This document shows positions 44,908 to 56,900 of a stretch of 64,000 nucleotides of DNA, piece after piece. The position numbers and the translations under genes were made by a program. This stretch comes from Erodium maritimum. Its lineage: Eukaryota > Streptophyta > Magnoliopsida > Geraniales > Geraniaceae. Below the pieces are notes generated by a model that saw only the letters and a list, made by a program, of their open reading frames with translations, searched no databases and was not told where the DNA came from. Position 1 is the stretch's first letter; every line of letters begins with the position of its first letter. The stretch covers positions 58,698,039-58,762,038 of the forward strand of contig OY997593.1 in assembly GCA_963921825.1 (NCBI GenBank). The letters are read 5' to 3'.

Positions 44908-46599
44908 CTCCCAAGGCTTGTTATTATGGAGTAGTATCAAAATTCCAATTGGCTCACCAATGGATGGGATGGGACACATTCAAGACCTTCCAGCTGCAGT
45001 ACTGAGCATATAGCCCATGGCGTCGGGATTTCCAAACAGAGTGAGAGAAGTGAAAGAGCAAGGTAACGAGAAATTTAACATCTGGTTCCCAAATACATTA
45101 AACAGCTTTTCATAGATATGGTTTTTGCATGCATGTATGAGTGAAATGTCAACTTTCTCGGCGAAGTTTATAGACTTGCCAATTTGTGACTTCATGTTTG
45201 ATACAACACTTTGGAACTGTGGATGTTTTTTCAGGACGGAACAGGAATTGTAGTTTTGTTAAGCTCCTATTTTGTTTCCTTTACCGAGAATTAATTGCAT
45301 CAAAACCAAGTTGAATACAGAAATATTGGTTGAACAGTAAAGTATTTAACGAGTATTTGTATATGATATACAGCAAACAGACATGACATGATGGTTAAAT
45401 ACGATCAGATCCAATCCACCAATGATGTTTACAGTGTACGTTGATGTTTATACAGATATACACATCACATGCCATACATGCACGCACATGCAATTTTGCT
45501 TTTATACTCAGGCTTGTGGCAACCATCGTCATCATGTTATGATATTGGTAATACTTTTTCTTAATGCTTGACAACTAATTCGGAGACAAATCAAATTATT
45601 ATTGTGGAAAGTATTATTATACGTTGGATAAAATAATAGAGATGCACACGACCCGTAAAGGGACCACTTGGGTTGGGGTATGCGTCAAGTCAAATGGTCA
45701 CAATCCACAGACAAAGCATGTTCCTCTACTCCACGGCTATCTTCTCTAGGTCACTTACTCGAGCCCTGGTGCTGTTGCTTTGCTGTTTTTTTCCCGACTA
45801 TATTATTATTATAATAGTTATTATTATCATCATCGATCATTATTTGTTTGACGGTTTAGGGTGTGTATCTTCTTTGGATTCTTCCTTGTTCTTGGGCAGC
45901 TTCTCTACCTATGAGTGCTGGCAAATGCTGTCTGTATAGGTCAAGCCCTATCGTAGTACTTGTAGTTACTATTTAATATAACATTCCACGTGCCTCTCAC
46001 ATGCATCACATTCATTTGCAAGAATTAAAAAATGAAAAGTTGTATTCATTTCACTTTAGATTTTAAATTTGGTGCAGTTTAATTATAGCGAATGTAATCC
46101 AATTATTTACCGGTCAATTTTAAACAATCTTATAATGGCCTGGTTATTAACATCTCCAATAATAAGTGAATTTTGTGTTCTTTAAGCCAAAACCGATCCA
46201 CCTCAGTCCCAAATCTGGTCTGAGGTGTTAGTATTTTTGAAAACTGGTGTTGAAACATGATAATCTATTTGTGTTAAATACAAAAGAGAGTGAGATATAA
46301 TTGTTTGGACTGAAACAAAGATGGTGAATTGGTGATGGGGTTGTAAAGAAATAGGTTTGGACATATACGTATCTAATTAATTATAGATGAACCGACAAGA
46401 CACCAAAAAGAGAGTCATAGTCATGGCAATTCAATTTCAAGGGGTGATGGATCATTGACTTGTCGTTATTCAAGCCAACCTAGCATGTCAATACTTTTAA
46501 AAGGGGACCAAACCAAACTCTCAAACCCCAACTTAACTTAAAACACCAACCTCTCTCTCTCTCTTCCAATTCTTGCCATTAATCTGATACTGTGACGAA
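44908..46599. other. VPS9A 3'UTR and spacer
   Basis: Untranslated 3' sequence probably extends to about 45250. The rest is AT-rich DNA with an ATT-rich microsatellite near 45800-45845 and a CT repeat at 46552-46566 in the leader of the next gene. No other gene. Confidence 0.5.
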
Positions 46600-47151
46600 A
46601 TGAGTAGCAGGTATAATCATCCCAGAAGTAGCTACATCCATCATCATCATCAGCAGCACCGAATCAGAATTAGCAGCACATTCCTGCCGATGCTCTGCTC
46701 CAAGCTCTCCGTCAAGGATGTCTCCCTTCCCCGTCCCAACCACCGCCCCTCCGCCTCCCCGACGGCGGGTTGCATGGGTCACCACAAGAAAAGGAACAAT
46801 TGCAGCAGCAAAGCATCATCATCATCGTCTGAGAGTGACAGGTCATTCTCCGGCAGCACTCCCATTCACCATCACTACTCCAAACTCCGCAAGATCTTCT
46901 CCGGCAAGAATCTTGTAACATCTACTGATAATGTCAAGGTCATCTCCACAACTAATGGAAGCAGAGGACGGAGGGTCATGGCGGTCTCTAGCGTCGATCT
47001 TGACATAGATCGAATGGATCCTCCGTTGCCGGTGATCAACAAGGATCGGAAAGTGGAGGAAGGAGACAATCTGTGGAAGAGGAGATGTGCGCTCAAGCTT
47101 CAACACATTCAAGTTGCCACTAATCTTCCCCAACCAACCGCTACTGTTTAG
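46600..47151 (+). CDS. Uncharacterised plant protein, single exon, 183 aa
   Basis: A complete frame from Met (46600) to TAG, preceded by a CTCTCTCTCTCTCTT leader typical of plant 5'UTRs. Features: a His/Arg-rich N-terminus (SYIHHHHQQH), a short Cys-containing segment (LPMLCSKLSVKD), a Ser-rich tract (SKASSSSSESDRSFSGS), HHHYSKLRKIFSGKN, and a basic C-terminus (NLWKRRCALKLQHIQV). No transmembrane segment, signal peptide or known domain that I can identify. The conserved-looking clusters and codon-like composition support a real gene, but I do not recognise the family. It could be a small nuclear or signalling protein; that is a guess. Confidence 0.7.
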   Translation: MSSRYNHPRSSYIHHHHQQHRIRISSTFLPMLCSKLSVKDVSLPRPNHRPSASPTAGCMGHHKKRNNCSSKASSSSSESDRSFSGSTPIHHHYSKLRKIFSGKNLVTSTDNVKVISTTNGSRGRRVMAVSSVDLDIDRMDPPLPVINKDRKVEEGDNLWKRRCALKLQHIQVATNLPQPTATV

Positions 47152-47544
47152 CTTAATCTCATGATTACCACAGACTTAGATCTTGTGCTGTGTAAATGTT
47201 ACTTTCTCCTTACTAAATTAAATTTGGATTATGGGAAAATTTGTCGGTCAAGTGTTTTGTATTTTCAAAATCAAAATTGTCTGAGTATTTGATCAAATAA
47301 ATCCAAAATTAACATAATGAATTAAAACCGTACAAAGTTTTTCTTCTTCTATTTGTACGAATACAGTTTTGCGTCAGCCTCAAGTGACTAAATTCTAAGA
47401 CTCAAGATATTGTTGTGAAAATGAACAAATAACCTTACTCAAGGTACCCCAGCCCAATGTGAGCAAAACTTACCAGAAAAGAGAAATTAACCACAGCCGG
47501 CCTGCATGACATCGGAGAATTTGGTACCGGCCTAGTGGCATCTC
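47152..47544. other. Spacer, nothing recognised
   Basis: 3' flank of the 183-aa gene up to the Copia left LTR. Confidence 0.4.
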
Positions 47545-47675
47545 TGTTGGAGAATAATTTGATATCTTTCTCATTAGTGTAATTAGGTATAAATACATGT
47601 ATGAATCCTGATTCAAAATACAGGATAATATGATCTCTAATACAAAATACAAATCAAGTATATCATTATCTAACA
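47545..47675 (-). repeat. 3' LTR of the young Copia element
   Basis: 131 bp, TGTTGGAGAATAATTTG to TATCATTATCTAACA on the plus strand. Nearly identical to 52521-52651. Confidence 0.95.
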
Positions 47676-49452
47676 CGTCCCCTCAGTCTGAACGGGAAAA
47701 GGCAAGACGTTCAGACTGGCCCTGAAATCAGAGAAGAGAACATGTGGGAGTCCCTTCGTAAAGATGTCGGCAATCTGGGATCTGGATGGAACGTGGAGAA
47801 CCCGAACATGACCTTTAGCAACCTTTTCCCGGACAAAATGGATATCGAGCTCAATGTCCTTCGTGCGCTGATGCTGAACATGATTACCAGAGAGGTAAAT
47901 GGCACTCACATTGTCACAATACACCAAGGTGGCTCGAGATAATGGACAATGGAGTTCCAAGAGCAAGTTCTGAAGCCAGCAGGATTCGGAGACGACATTG
48001 GCAATGCTCCGATATTCAGCCTCCGTGCTAGATCGAGAGATAGTGGGTTGCCGCTTGGAGGACCATGAAATGAGATTGTCACCCAGAAAAACGCAATAAC
48101 CAGACGTGGACCGCCGAGTGTCAGGACAACCAGCCCAATCAGCATCAGTGTAAGCAACTAACTCCGAGGTACGGGAAGCATAAAGATGAAGGCCTAAGTG
48201 GAGCGTCCCTTGAAGATACCGAATAATGCGCTTGAGGGCAGCCATATGAGAATCACGCGGATCGTGCATGTGGAGGAAAATATGCTGAACCGCATAGGAG
48301 ATGTCTGGCCTGGTGAACGTGAGATATTGTAATGCGGCGGCAAGACTGCGATATAGAGTCGGGTTGGCATAGAGAGCACCAGACACCCCACTCAATTTCG
48401 CCTTCGTATCAACTGTAGTAGCGGACGGCGAACAGGAGCTCATGCCAGCACGGTGAACGATCTCCTCGGCATATTTCCGTTGGGAAAGAAACATGCCAGA
48501 TGAATGTCTAGCCACGGCAACACCTAGAAAAAATGACAAGGGCCCAAGATCCTTCATGGCGAACTCAGAATCAAGCTGAGACATGATAGAAAGACGCAGA
48601 GTATGACTCGAAGCTGTCAGAATAATATCATCCACATATAATAACAGAAATGCAGTATCGGAGCCTCGCTGATATATAAATAAGGAGTGGTTAGACTGAC
48701 TGTGAGAAAATCCGATGGTGGAGACAAAATCTGTAAAACGCTGATACCAGGCCCTCGGTGCTTGCTTCAAACCGTAAAGCGAACGATTCAGCAAGCAGAC
48801 ATGATCGGGATGAGAGGTGCTGCGAAAACCAACGGGGTTGGTACATATAAACGGTCTCACTGAGATGGCCATGTAAAAAGGCATTCTTAACATCCAGCTG
48901 ATGAATAGGCCAGGACCGAGAAAATGCTAGACTGAGGACTGTCCGAATAGTGGCTGGCTTGACCACTGGGCTGAATGTCTCATCACAATCGACCCCAACC
49001 TGCTGCGAACGACCATAACCTACAAGACGAGCTTTATAACGCTCAAAAGAACCATCAGACCTACGTTTATGACGAAAAACCCACATTGACCGAATCACAT
49101 TGGTATTAGCAGGACGAGGAACTAAATCACATGTCTTATTTTTAATTAAAGCATTAAACTCGTCAAGAATTGCTAACTTCCAGTTCGGATCGGATAAGGC
49201 GAGGGTGGGTGATTTGGGTATAGGGGATGGGTCGATGGATGAATGAAGGTTAAATAAAATTTTGGGTTTAGAGATACCTGATCGAGCCCGAGTAACCATG
49301 TGATGAGAGGGAGCCGGTTGAGGAGCAGGGTGAGGATCAAGGGCCGAGAGGTGAGGGCCAGACTCAGGAGAGGGTGCGGGCTGATCTGGAGAGATCGGTC
49401 GAGGAACCAGGGAGTGAAGCGGAGGTGAATGTGGATCAGATGGGTCGGGCAA
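47670..49452 (-). pseudogene. Copia reverse transcriptase and RNase H, one frameshift
   Basis: The upstream frame (48691-49452) has FRHKRRSDGSFERYKARLV and DVKNAFLHGHLSETVYM. The frame changes near 48836 (CAACCCC run) to 47670-48893, which continues NRSLYGLKQAPRAWYQ, the catalytic LLYVDDIILT, DLGPLSFFLG, and RNase H motifs YTDADWAGC, SSTEAEYRS, DNVSAIYL and ADIFTKGLP. The catalytic residues are intact; only the shift breaks it. It is preceded by a Pro/Ser-rich linker. Confidence 0.92.
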
Positions 49453-49455
49453 AGG

Positions 49456-51735
49456 CTATGGGTCGGGAGATGCTGGAGCATGTGGACTATGAGTGGTGGT
49501 TGGGCGAGGTGGGCTCAGCACAGTAGAGGGAGCGGGATTGGGCCGAGACGGTGCAGCCGGCGCAGAGGATGTAGGGTGGAACCAAGGTAGTGTGAGCAGA
49601 GGAAGTGGTTCATCATCCAAAAATGAATAATCTACAGGTGAAACAGGAGAGGAAGAATATGGAAATATCGTTTCATCAAAAATAACATGTCTACAGAAAA
49701 TGACCTTTTGTTGCTGAATGTCGAAGCATTTGTATCCTCGATGCTGTGAAGGAAATCCAAGAAAAACACAGGCCGATGATCGAGATTGCAATTTATTCCG
49801 AGAAGTAGACGGGATAAGAGGGTAGCAAAGGTAACCAAATGGACGAAGATGAGAATAAGTAGGAGTACGAAGAAAAAGACATTGCGTGGGAGATGAAAAA
49901 TTAAGAGTTTTGCAAGGAAGGATATTATGCAGATAAGTTGCCATATGTAGTGCATGATTCCAAAACGAAGGAGGAAGATGAGCATGTAAAAGTAGAGTAC
50001 GAACTATATTATTTACAGTTCGGATTTTACGCTCTGCACGCCCATTCTGAGATGATGTATGGGGACAAGAGAAACGAAAAATCATTCCTGTAGATATACA
50101 GAACTGACGAAAAGAAGAGTTGTCAAATTCTCTACCATTATCACATTGAAGACTTTTGATAGGATGACCAAACTGAGTGCGAACATAATTAGCAAACATC
50201 GTAAATTTTGAAAACACTTGAGATTTAGAACCTAAAGGAAATGTCCATAAAAAATTTGTGTAATCATCAAGCAATAACAAGAAATAACGATGCCCAACAG
50301 AACTTAAGACAGGAGTAGTCCATAAATCAACATGAATAATGTCAAAAGCAAAATAAGTAGTGTTCAATGAAGTAGCAAAAGGAAACTTAACATGTTTGCC
50401 AAACACACAAGACTGACAAATATGAGGTTTAATGTTTAAGGAACAAGAAATTAAATGCTGATTTCTAAGAGAATGAAGAACAGGATCACCAGGATGACCC
50501 AACCGAGAATGCCAAAGTTGTGGAGACAACGCAGCTAGAGCCAAAGGAGAACCCGAAGACACAGATGGTGTAACTGGATAGAGGTCACTGGAACTGTTGC
50601 ATCTCAAAACCGGTGTGCCCGTCTGAAAATCCTTCACAGAAAAACCAAACGGGTCAAACTCAACTGTAGCATTATTATCAGTGACAAAACGATGTACTGA
50701 CACTAGGTTTTTAACAATTTTCGGGGTATGTAAGACATTATTTAATCGTAAAGTAGGGTGATATGGGATTAAGGAAGCATAACCAGAACCAGTAACAGGA
50801 ATAATAGTACCATCGCCAACAATGACCCGACGAGCAATGCTAGAATTAAAATAAGGTGGTAGACTACCTGAGGTGGAAGTCATATGAGAAGAAGCACCTG
50901 AGTCCATATACCAGTTGGGATCCGGCTGATGCATAGCTCGGTCTATATATGTAGGGACGGTGGAGACAGAATGTGCCTGATGATGAGCCTGAGGATCCTG
51001 ACCCAAGACGCCCGGCTGATGTGCATTGCCCGAATTGGGCCTGGACTGTGGACAAGGAGTCGGCCCACTCCATGGCATGGACGAGTATGGGCAAGAAAGC
51101 CCAGCCCAAGAGTGGCCAGTCCAATATGGTGGTGGTTGCCAAGGAGACCAGGAGGAGTTGGACGGAGGACCGTGGTGATGTTGGCCGGTGCGAGACTGAG
51201 AAGAAGATCGACCACCTCGGAAATTAGCCCGACCACGCCCGCGGCGATTAGTGGAGCCACGATTAGAGGAGCCACGATGAGCAGTATCAACAGCTGCTTT
51301 AGACCGAAAGCTCGAGTCATCCGAGCCAGAAGAGGCAACAAGGGTCGAGGACGAGGATAAGGCACCTTGAGCAGCTTGCTTCTGTTTTCTCGTCTCCTCC
51401 ATGATTACCCTTGACCTAGCATCATAAAAAGAGGGCAAGGGATTGCATTGTTGAAGCAATGTGGCAATTCCATCATAAGCATCAGATAAGCCAGTGACCA
51501 GTTGCAATACCAGTCGATTATTAGAAACCGGTGCACCCACATTCGAAAGCTGATCAGACAGAGTTTTAAGTTGCTGACAATATGCAGATACATTCGGAAA
51601 ATCATCTAACTTTGTAGTAGAAAATTGATGTTCAAGATATACTGCACGGGAGTGCTTATTATCTTGAAAAATATTATGCAATGACACCCAAACATATGCA
51701 GTAGTAGAATCAGGTGCAATTATAGTTTGAAGCAA
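49456..51735 (-). pseudogene. Copia gag C-terminus, protease and integrase, open for 759 codons
   Basis: The frame begins after a stop at 51763 and ends at a premature TAG (49456-49458) in the Pro-rich linker before the reverse transcriptase. Gag (LEHQFSTTKLDDFPNVSAYCQQLK) is followed by a Gly/Arg/Ser-rich nucleic-acid-binding tract and no obvious CCHC knuckle. Then come the protease (WYMDSGASSHMT), the GAG-pre-integrase block LWHSRLGHPG and the integrase core (FDIIHVDLW, QCDNGREFDN, PHTSSQNGRAERKIR). It would make virus-like particles and integrate cDNA if read as one polyprotein. Confidence 0.93.
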
Positions 51736-51762
51736 GTCAGATGATATAGTACCATAAATCCA

Positions 51763-52302
51763 CTATAGAACTGCAGCATCAAGACGTTGCCAAAGAGAAG
51801 CACTTACAGGTGGAGAGGTCTGAAGCTGATCCGAGGGAGGAGAAACAGCAGCGGTGTCGCCGGAACCAGACTGGACAGAGTCGTCCTTGCCGGAGGGAGG
51901 AGAAGCTGCTGCCTTTTCCTTGCCGGATTGAGCAGAAGCAGCAGTAGGATCGGTTGCGACGTCCTTGCCGGATTGAACAGAAGTCGTGTCCTTGCTGTGA
52001 GTAGCAGCCGCAACACCCTTGCCTGAAGCAGAGTCATCTGCAACTTCCGTGGCTGAATGGAGAGCAACAGCGGATGTGACCTCATAGAAGCCGGAATCAG
52101 CAGGTGCAGCGACCATGACGCTGTCGGCCGGTGAGTGCGCGACGACGGGAACGATGTGGTGGAGGACATCGTGAACCTTGCAATGAATTTTAAACAATTC
52201 AGCCCATGTGCTGTATTGTCCCTTGTCCATTTCAAGGACAATTGGGACCAAACTTCTGATGTTGGGCACGAGGAGGGCTGGGTGAATCCGTGAGTCAGCC
52301 AT
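51763..52302 (-). pseudogene. Copia gag N-terminus, ending at a premature stop
   Basis: From the Met at 52300-52302 (MADSRIHPALLVPNIRSLVP) the capsid-like start GQYSTWAELFKIHCKVHDVL is followed by about 100 residues of Ala/Ser/Asp/Lys low-complexity sequence with repeated QSGKD/PPSGKD motifs, unusual for the family. It then reaches the conserved WQRLDAAVL and a TAG where WIYGTIS should continue. The low-complexity stretch looks like repeat expansion. Confidence 0.85.
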
Positions 52303-52326
52303 GGGAGAAGGTGAGGCAAGGTGTAA

Positions 52327-52400
52327 GACGCAGTCGCAGGAGCAGAGCAGGACGCAGTTGCAGGAGCAGAACAGGACGCAGTCGCGAGGGCAATACGCAG
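52327..52400 (+). repeat. 24-bp tandem repeat in the Copia leader
   Basis: About three copies of a GACGCAGTYGCAGGAGCAG-type unit, just upstream (element sense) of gag. Confidence 0.8.
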
Positions 52401-52520
52401 GCGCAGTCGCAATCGCAGAAAAGGAATAGAATCATGAGTAATTTCAGTAACAGAAAGAGAGGAATAGAGTTACGAAGAGAGAGAAAATAGAGTTTGGATC
52501 AAACTAGGAAACTGATACCA

Positions 52521-52651
52521 TGTTGGAGAATAATTTGATATCTTTCTCATTAGTGTAATTAGGTATAAATACACGTATGAATCCTGATTTAAAATACAGG
52601 ATAATATGATCTCTAATACAAAATACAAATCAAGTATATCATTATCTAACA
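52521..52651 (-). repeat. 5' LTR of the young Copia element
   Basis: 131 bp, followed on the minus strand with no gap by the primer site at 52512-52520. Confidence 0.95.
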
Positions 52652-52656
52652 ATCAC

Positions 52657-52977
52657 CACCAAAAAAAGGACATTGAATCAATCGTTTTTGGTTAATCGGA
52701 TCGACACTTATTGAACCGCTGGTTAACCGACAACAATCGTTACCGGTTTTATACGTACACAGGGGACATTCCGGGTTGTAGATCAGTGTTATAGATGGAC
52801 GGTAGAAGAAAGTTTCTTCTCAAAAGGCGTATGGACAGCGTGGACCGATCTCGTATGTTTGTCCCACGATCTCGCAAATCTTCGACCTGGTATCTTCGTC
52901 TGGTGGGTTGATCTTGTACGTCCATCTAACATGATCGTGTGACTCTCCCGTCTCCACATGGCCATGCTGAGACTTTT
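52657..52977. other. Spacer, nothing recognised
   Basis: Short sequence between the Copia and Ty3/gypsy elements. Confidence 0.4.
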
Positions 52978-53387
52978 TGTCATAAAAAAAGAAGACCGAA
53001 ACGCAGCGTTTGAGTTAGTGAATTCAGTTGTCAAAAAACTGTTAGGGAGGTCACGCGTCGTACTCCTGTTCGTTGTCCTCACATGAGTCATCTAGCTCAA
53101 CATCGTCCTTTTATTGTCCTGCAAAACATAGCAAAGTACGTGTTGGTGCTGCAATGATTCTTCCTCCTGATTTTTAGCTCGATTATACTATAAAATGGTA
53201 GCGATGTCTAGGGTTTTAGGTATCGAAGGAATAATTTTCTATCTATCTATCTATCTAGCTATAGCAATAAATAGGAGCCTTTAATAGCTTGCTGTTTATG
53301 TAATCGTTCTTTGATTTCAATACAAAGCTCCCCTCTTTTTTCATTTCTAGTGTTAATTCCAGCTCAGGATTGCTTAGCTTCTTAACA
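52978..53387 (+). repeat. 5' LTR of the Ty3/gypsy element
   Basis: Starts TGTCATAAAAAAAG and ends CTTCTTAACA. It contains a (CTAT)n microsatellite near 53241-53258 that is shorter in the 3' LTR. The start is less certain than the end. Confidence 0.82.
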
Positions 53388-53979
53388 GTGGTATCAGAGC
53401 CCTTATCCTCATGCATGTGGACAATCATGACTGGCGATGAAGTTCAAAAGGACCCAGCCTAGAGAGCCTCTATGGAGGAGCTGCGAGCGAAAGTAAAGGT
53501 AATGAAGAAGAATCTTGAAACCCTCATAGTGTAACGAGCTCCACCTTTTTGTGATTCATATCTCTTTGTCTCAATGTTTTGATGGGAACCGTTACTTGAT
53601 TCTTGACCCTAGAGATCGTGGTAAGACGATTTTAGCTTGACCTTCACAAGTTCAGCCTGTATTTCTGGTGTGGCAATGAGTTCAGAGGTTATGCAACATC
53701 CTTGTTCACCGATTTTTTTTATCCCTGGTCACAAATCCTAGTGGTGTATTCTCCAGCCACCATCGCCACTTTTCTCTAGAACCCTCCCACCACATCCCTC
53801 AACCACTACTCTTTCCACCACCACCATATGCAAACCTACAATACCCAATCCCTACTCCTCCACCATACACAAGATAGAACCACATCAACTTTATCCCACC
53901 AACGACCTCATATCCCTAATCTCCCACTCCTCATTACCCTCCCACCAACAAAAACACCCAAACCCAACAGAACCACCAA

Positions 53980-55150
53980 TACGCCCAGAACCAAAACCAT
54001 TCCGGCCCTCTTCAGTCCAACTTTAGGATCCCTAATGTCACATTTTCTCCATTCAATGGCTCTGATGTTAGAGGGTGATTGAGAAAAATATCTCAATACT
54101 TTGCTTATGATGATGTCCCTGAAGACCAAAAAGTTAGGCTAGCTTCCTTGTATTTTTTTTATAGAGATAATGAGTATTGGTATACTGAATATTGCTTGGG
54201 CCATAGATTGATATTTTGGAATCTGTTATGTCATTATTTAATGTGGAGATTGATATTTCTTGGACCATAGGTTGTCCAAATTGATTTCCAGCATTTTAAA
54301 CAAACAAGGAGTGTCCAAGATTATGAGCACAAATTAACAGAGCTAAAAGTATTGATGCACTACAAGTATCCATATTTTACTGAGAAGTATTTGACCTCTC
54401 ATTTCATTGGGGTATGGACCCCCAACTTGAGGGCTGGTGTTCAATTTTTGTGAACCCGGTCTCTCTCACATGTTATGTTTATGGAAACTCAAGAAGAGAC
54501 CAGGCTTAATCCACATAAGGCAACTTTACAGTCCACTTATACCAAGTAGTGAAGCAATTTCATCCCCATAACACATTATACCCCACCCCACACTATTCAA
54601 CCCAATAACCACACCCTCCTATTATTAAGATCACCTCATTTTCTATCGAGGAGAAGACAAGAAAAAGGTTTATGTTTCACTTGTCCTGCCAAGTATAGCA
54701 AAGACGACATTTCCCCCAACAAGAAAAGATTGTTCTTGCCTGGTAGAGATGATGAAGAGGAGGTGATGGATTCACATCTAGTAGATCCAACGCTTTAATT
54801 TCCTGAGGTAATATTGGAAGAGGAATTTGATGAAGCTAATTTATGTTCATTTTAGTTGAAATTTCTGTGTAAAATTGAGATGGGAGTCCAACACACTTCT
54901 ATATGAATTCTGGTTTGGCTCATCAGAATCCTATTTCAGCCTTAATAGACTATGGAGCATCAAAGCCATTTTTGGATGTGATGACTACCAAGAAACTGCG
55001 TTTACAATTGGCTCTCACCTTACCAATATTCGTCTCCATGGGAAATGGAAAGAAATATGTTTGTTCAACTGCATGCTCTTTGCAATAGACCATCAAGAAG
55101 GTACATTTTACTTGTCATGTTTTGGTTATGCCTTTAGGCTCTTATGATCT
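53980..55150 (+). pseudogene. Ty3/gypsy gag and protease remnants
   Basis: Around 54025-54160 the translation gives FNGSDVRG.LRKISQYFAYDDVPEDQKVRLASLYF, the gypsy capsid signature, with a stop in place of Trp. Later the frame has CFTCPAKYSK, a decayed zinc-knuckle-like segment. The protease appears at 54903-55088 (NPISALIDYGASKPFLDV), where the catalytic DSG has become DYG. Multiple stops. Confidence 0.75.
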
Positions 55151-55247
55151 TATTCTTGGAGTAGATTGATTTTATTCTGCAAATCCAATCCTATTTGATT
55201 ATAAGCAAAGATCCATCATTGTAAAGCATGATGGGACTTGACTTGTA

Positions 55248-56640
55248 TTGCAAGAAAACCCATTTATTCCTCCTTGTAGGGTCATAGAGTTGCAGGAAGT
55301 GCTCAGTGAATTGAAACAAGAGAAATCTTTATATATAGGCCCACTTTTTGAGCTGCTCAGTTCCAAGGTGGATGATGAGGTCTATCCTAATTTAGAGGTC
55401 TTGTTGTTACAATACAAGGATGATTTTGCTACTCCTACTTCTCTCCCACCTATGAGGGCACATGACTATTGTGTTCCTCTAATTCATGGTTTTGATCCAC
55501 CCTCCTTGAGACCCTATAGGCATAACTTCCAATATAAGGATACTATTGAGGAGATGATCCAGGAAATACTCAATTCTGTAGTGATTCAGGAGAGCCATGA
55601 TCTTTATTCATTTCCCATACTTCTGGTGAAGAAGAAGGATGGTTCTTGGAGAATATGTGTGGACTACATAGAAATAAATTATTAAACCATCAAAGAAAAT
55701 TTTCATATACACACAATTGATGAACTCCTAGATGAGTTATAGAGATGCAATTTTTTTCAAAAACTGATATGCGAGCTTGTTACCATCAGATCAGGTTACA
55801 TGAAGAAGAGGAGTTCAAGACATCATTTAGAACTAATAGGGGTCATTTTGAACCCAAAGTGATGCCCTTTGGGTTAACTAATTCCTTAGAAAGCTTTTAG
55901 ATGAACTCAATTCTTCATCTCTTCTTGAGGAAATTTTGTTTGGTTTTCTTATATGATATACTTATCTATAGTACCTCATGGTCTGATCATCTCTTGCACT
56001 TGGGATTGGTCCTGCAAAAGCTAAGGGAAGAAAAGCTATATGCTAAGCTCAATAAGTGTGCTTTTGATAGGCCATAGATAGATTATTTGGGTCACATTAT
56101 AACTTAGCATGTGGCATGCACAAATCCTGAGAAGAATGTTGCTGTGTTGAAATGGTCAGTGCCCCAAAATATCAAAGCTCTAAGAGGTTTCTTAGGGTTG
56201 ATTGGCTATTACAGGAAGTCTGTTAAAGGTTATGGTGCCTTGGCATGACCTCTGTCCAACCTCCTTAAAAAGAACTCCTTCTCTTGGACTATAAAAGCTC
56301 AGGCCAGTTTTGATCTCCTTAAGCAGGCCATGTCTACAACTCTTTTACTGAAGATTCCAAATTTTTCTCTACTATTTGTCATTGAGGATGATGCCTATAA
56401 TGTAGGAATTAGTGGGGTCTTACTGAAAATGAGACATCCTATTGGATACATGAGCAAAGGCTTGGGTTCTAAAAGCCAAGCTTTCTCAACTTATGAAAAA
56501 GAGTTATTGACCATCATCTCATGTATTCAAAAATGAAGACGCTACATTTCTCACAACCCTTTTGCTATTAACACAGATCATCAGAGCTTGCATTATCTCT
56601 TGGACATGAGACTTAATAATCTTATCAACATAAATGGTTG
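55248..56640 (+). pseudogene. Ty3/gypsy reverse transcriptase and RNase H, catalytic Asp lost
   Basis: The frame 55248-55685 covers the RT start (DPPSLRPYRHNFQYKDTIEEM, SFPILLVKKKDGSWRICVDY). Beyond a stop follow MRACYHQIRLHEEEEFKTSFRT and MPFGLTNSLESF, then VFLYDILIYS at about 55936-55965, where the usual FDD has Tyr for the first Asp. RNase H follows (56330-56536, FSTYEKELLTIISCIQK; then INTDHQSLHYLLD). The element is inactive on several counts. Confidence 0.87.
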
Positions 56641-56900
56641 GACAAATTGATGGGCTTGAATTACACAATTGAGTATAAAAATAGGAAGGAAAATCTGGTT
56701 GTTGATACTCTTTCTAGACTTCCTCAAGAGGAGTTGCTTGGTCTGTCCCTTCTAGTTCCTACTTAGTTCATTGAGGTCCTCCACAACTATGAAAATGGTA
56801 AGGAGGTAGATAGCCCATTTCTTCAAATGTATCTGGCTCCTGAGTCCTTGCCTAACCATGAGTTGGGGAATGGAATGATCCTTATAAATAGGAAGATCCT

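Larger units (their letters stand above)
47545..52651 (-). mobile_element. Young Ty1/Copia element with short LTRs and three inactivating lesions
   Basis: LTRs of 131 bp at 47545-47675 and 52521-52651 differ at about two positions. On the minus strand the primer site TGGTATCAG directly follows the 5' LTR (52512-52520) and a GAGGGGACG purine tract precedes the 3' LTR. Flanks are ATCTC and ATCAC, a 4/5 match to a 5-bp duplication. All gag-pol domains are present in order, yet a stop (51763-51765), a stop (49456-49458) and a frameshift (near 48836) break the frame. It could only move with help from another copy. Confidence 0.93.

Noticed and set aside
50929-51360. Plus-strand 143-codon frame
   Set aside because: Antisense shadow of the Copia gag Gly/Arg-rich region.
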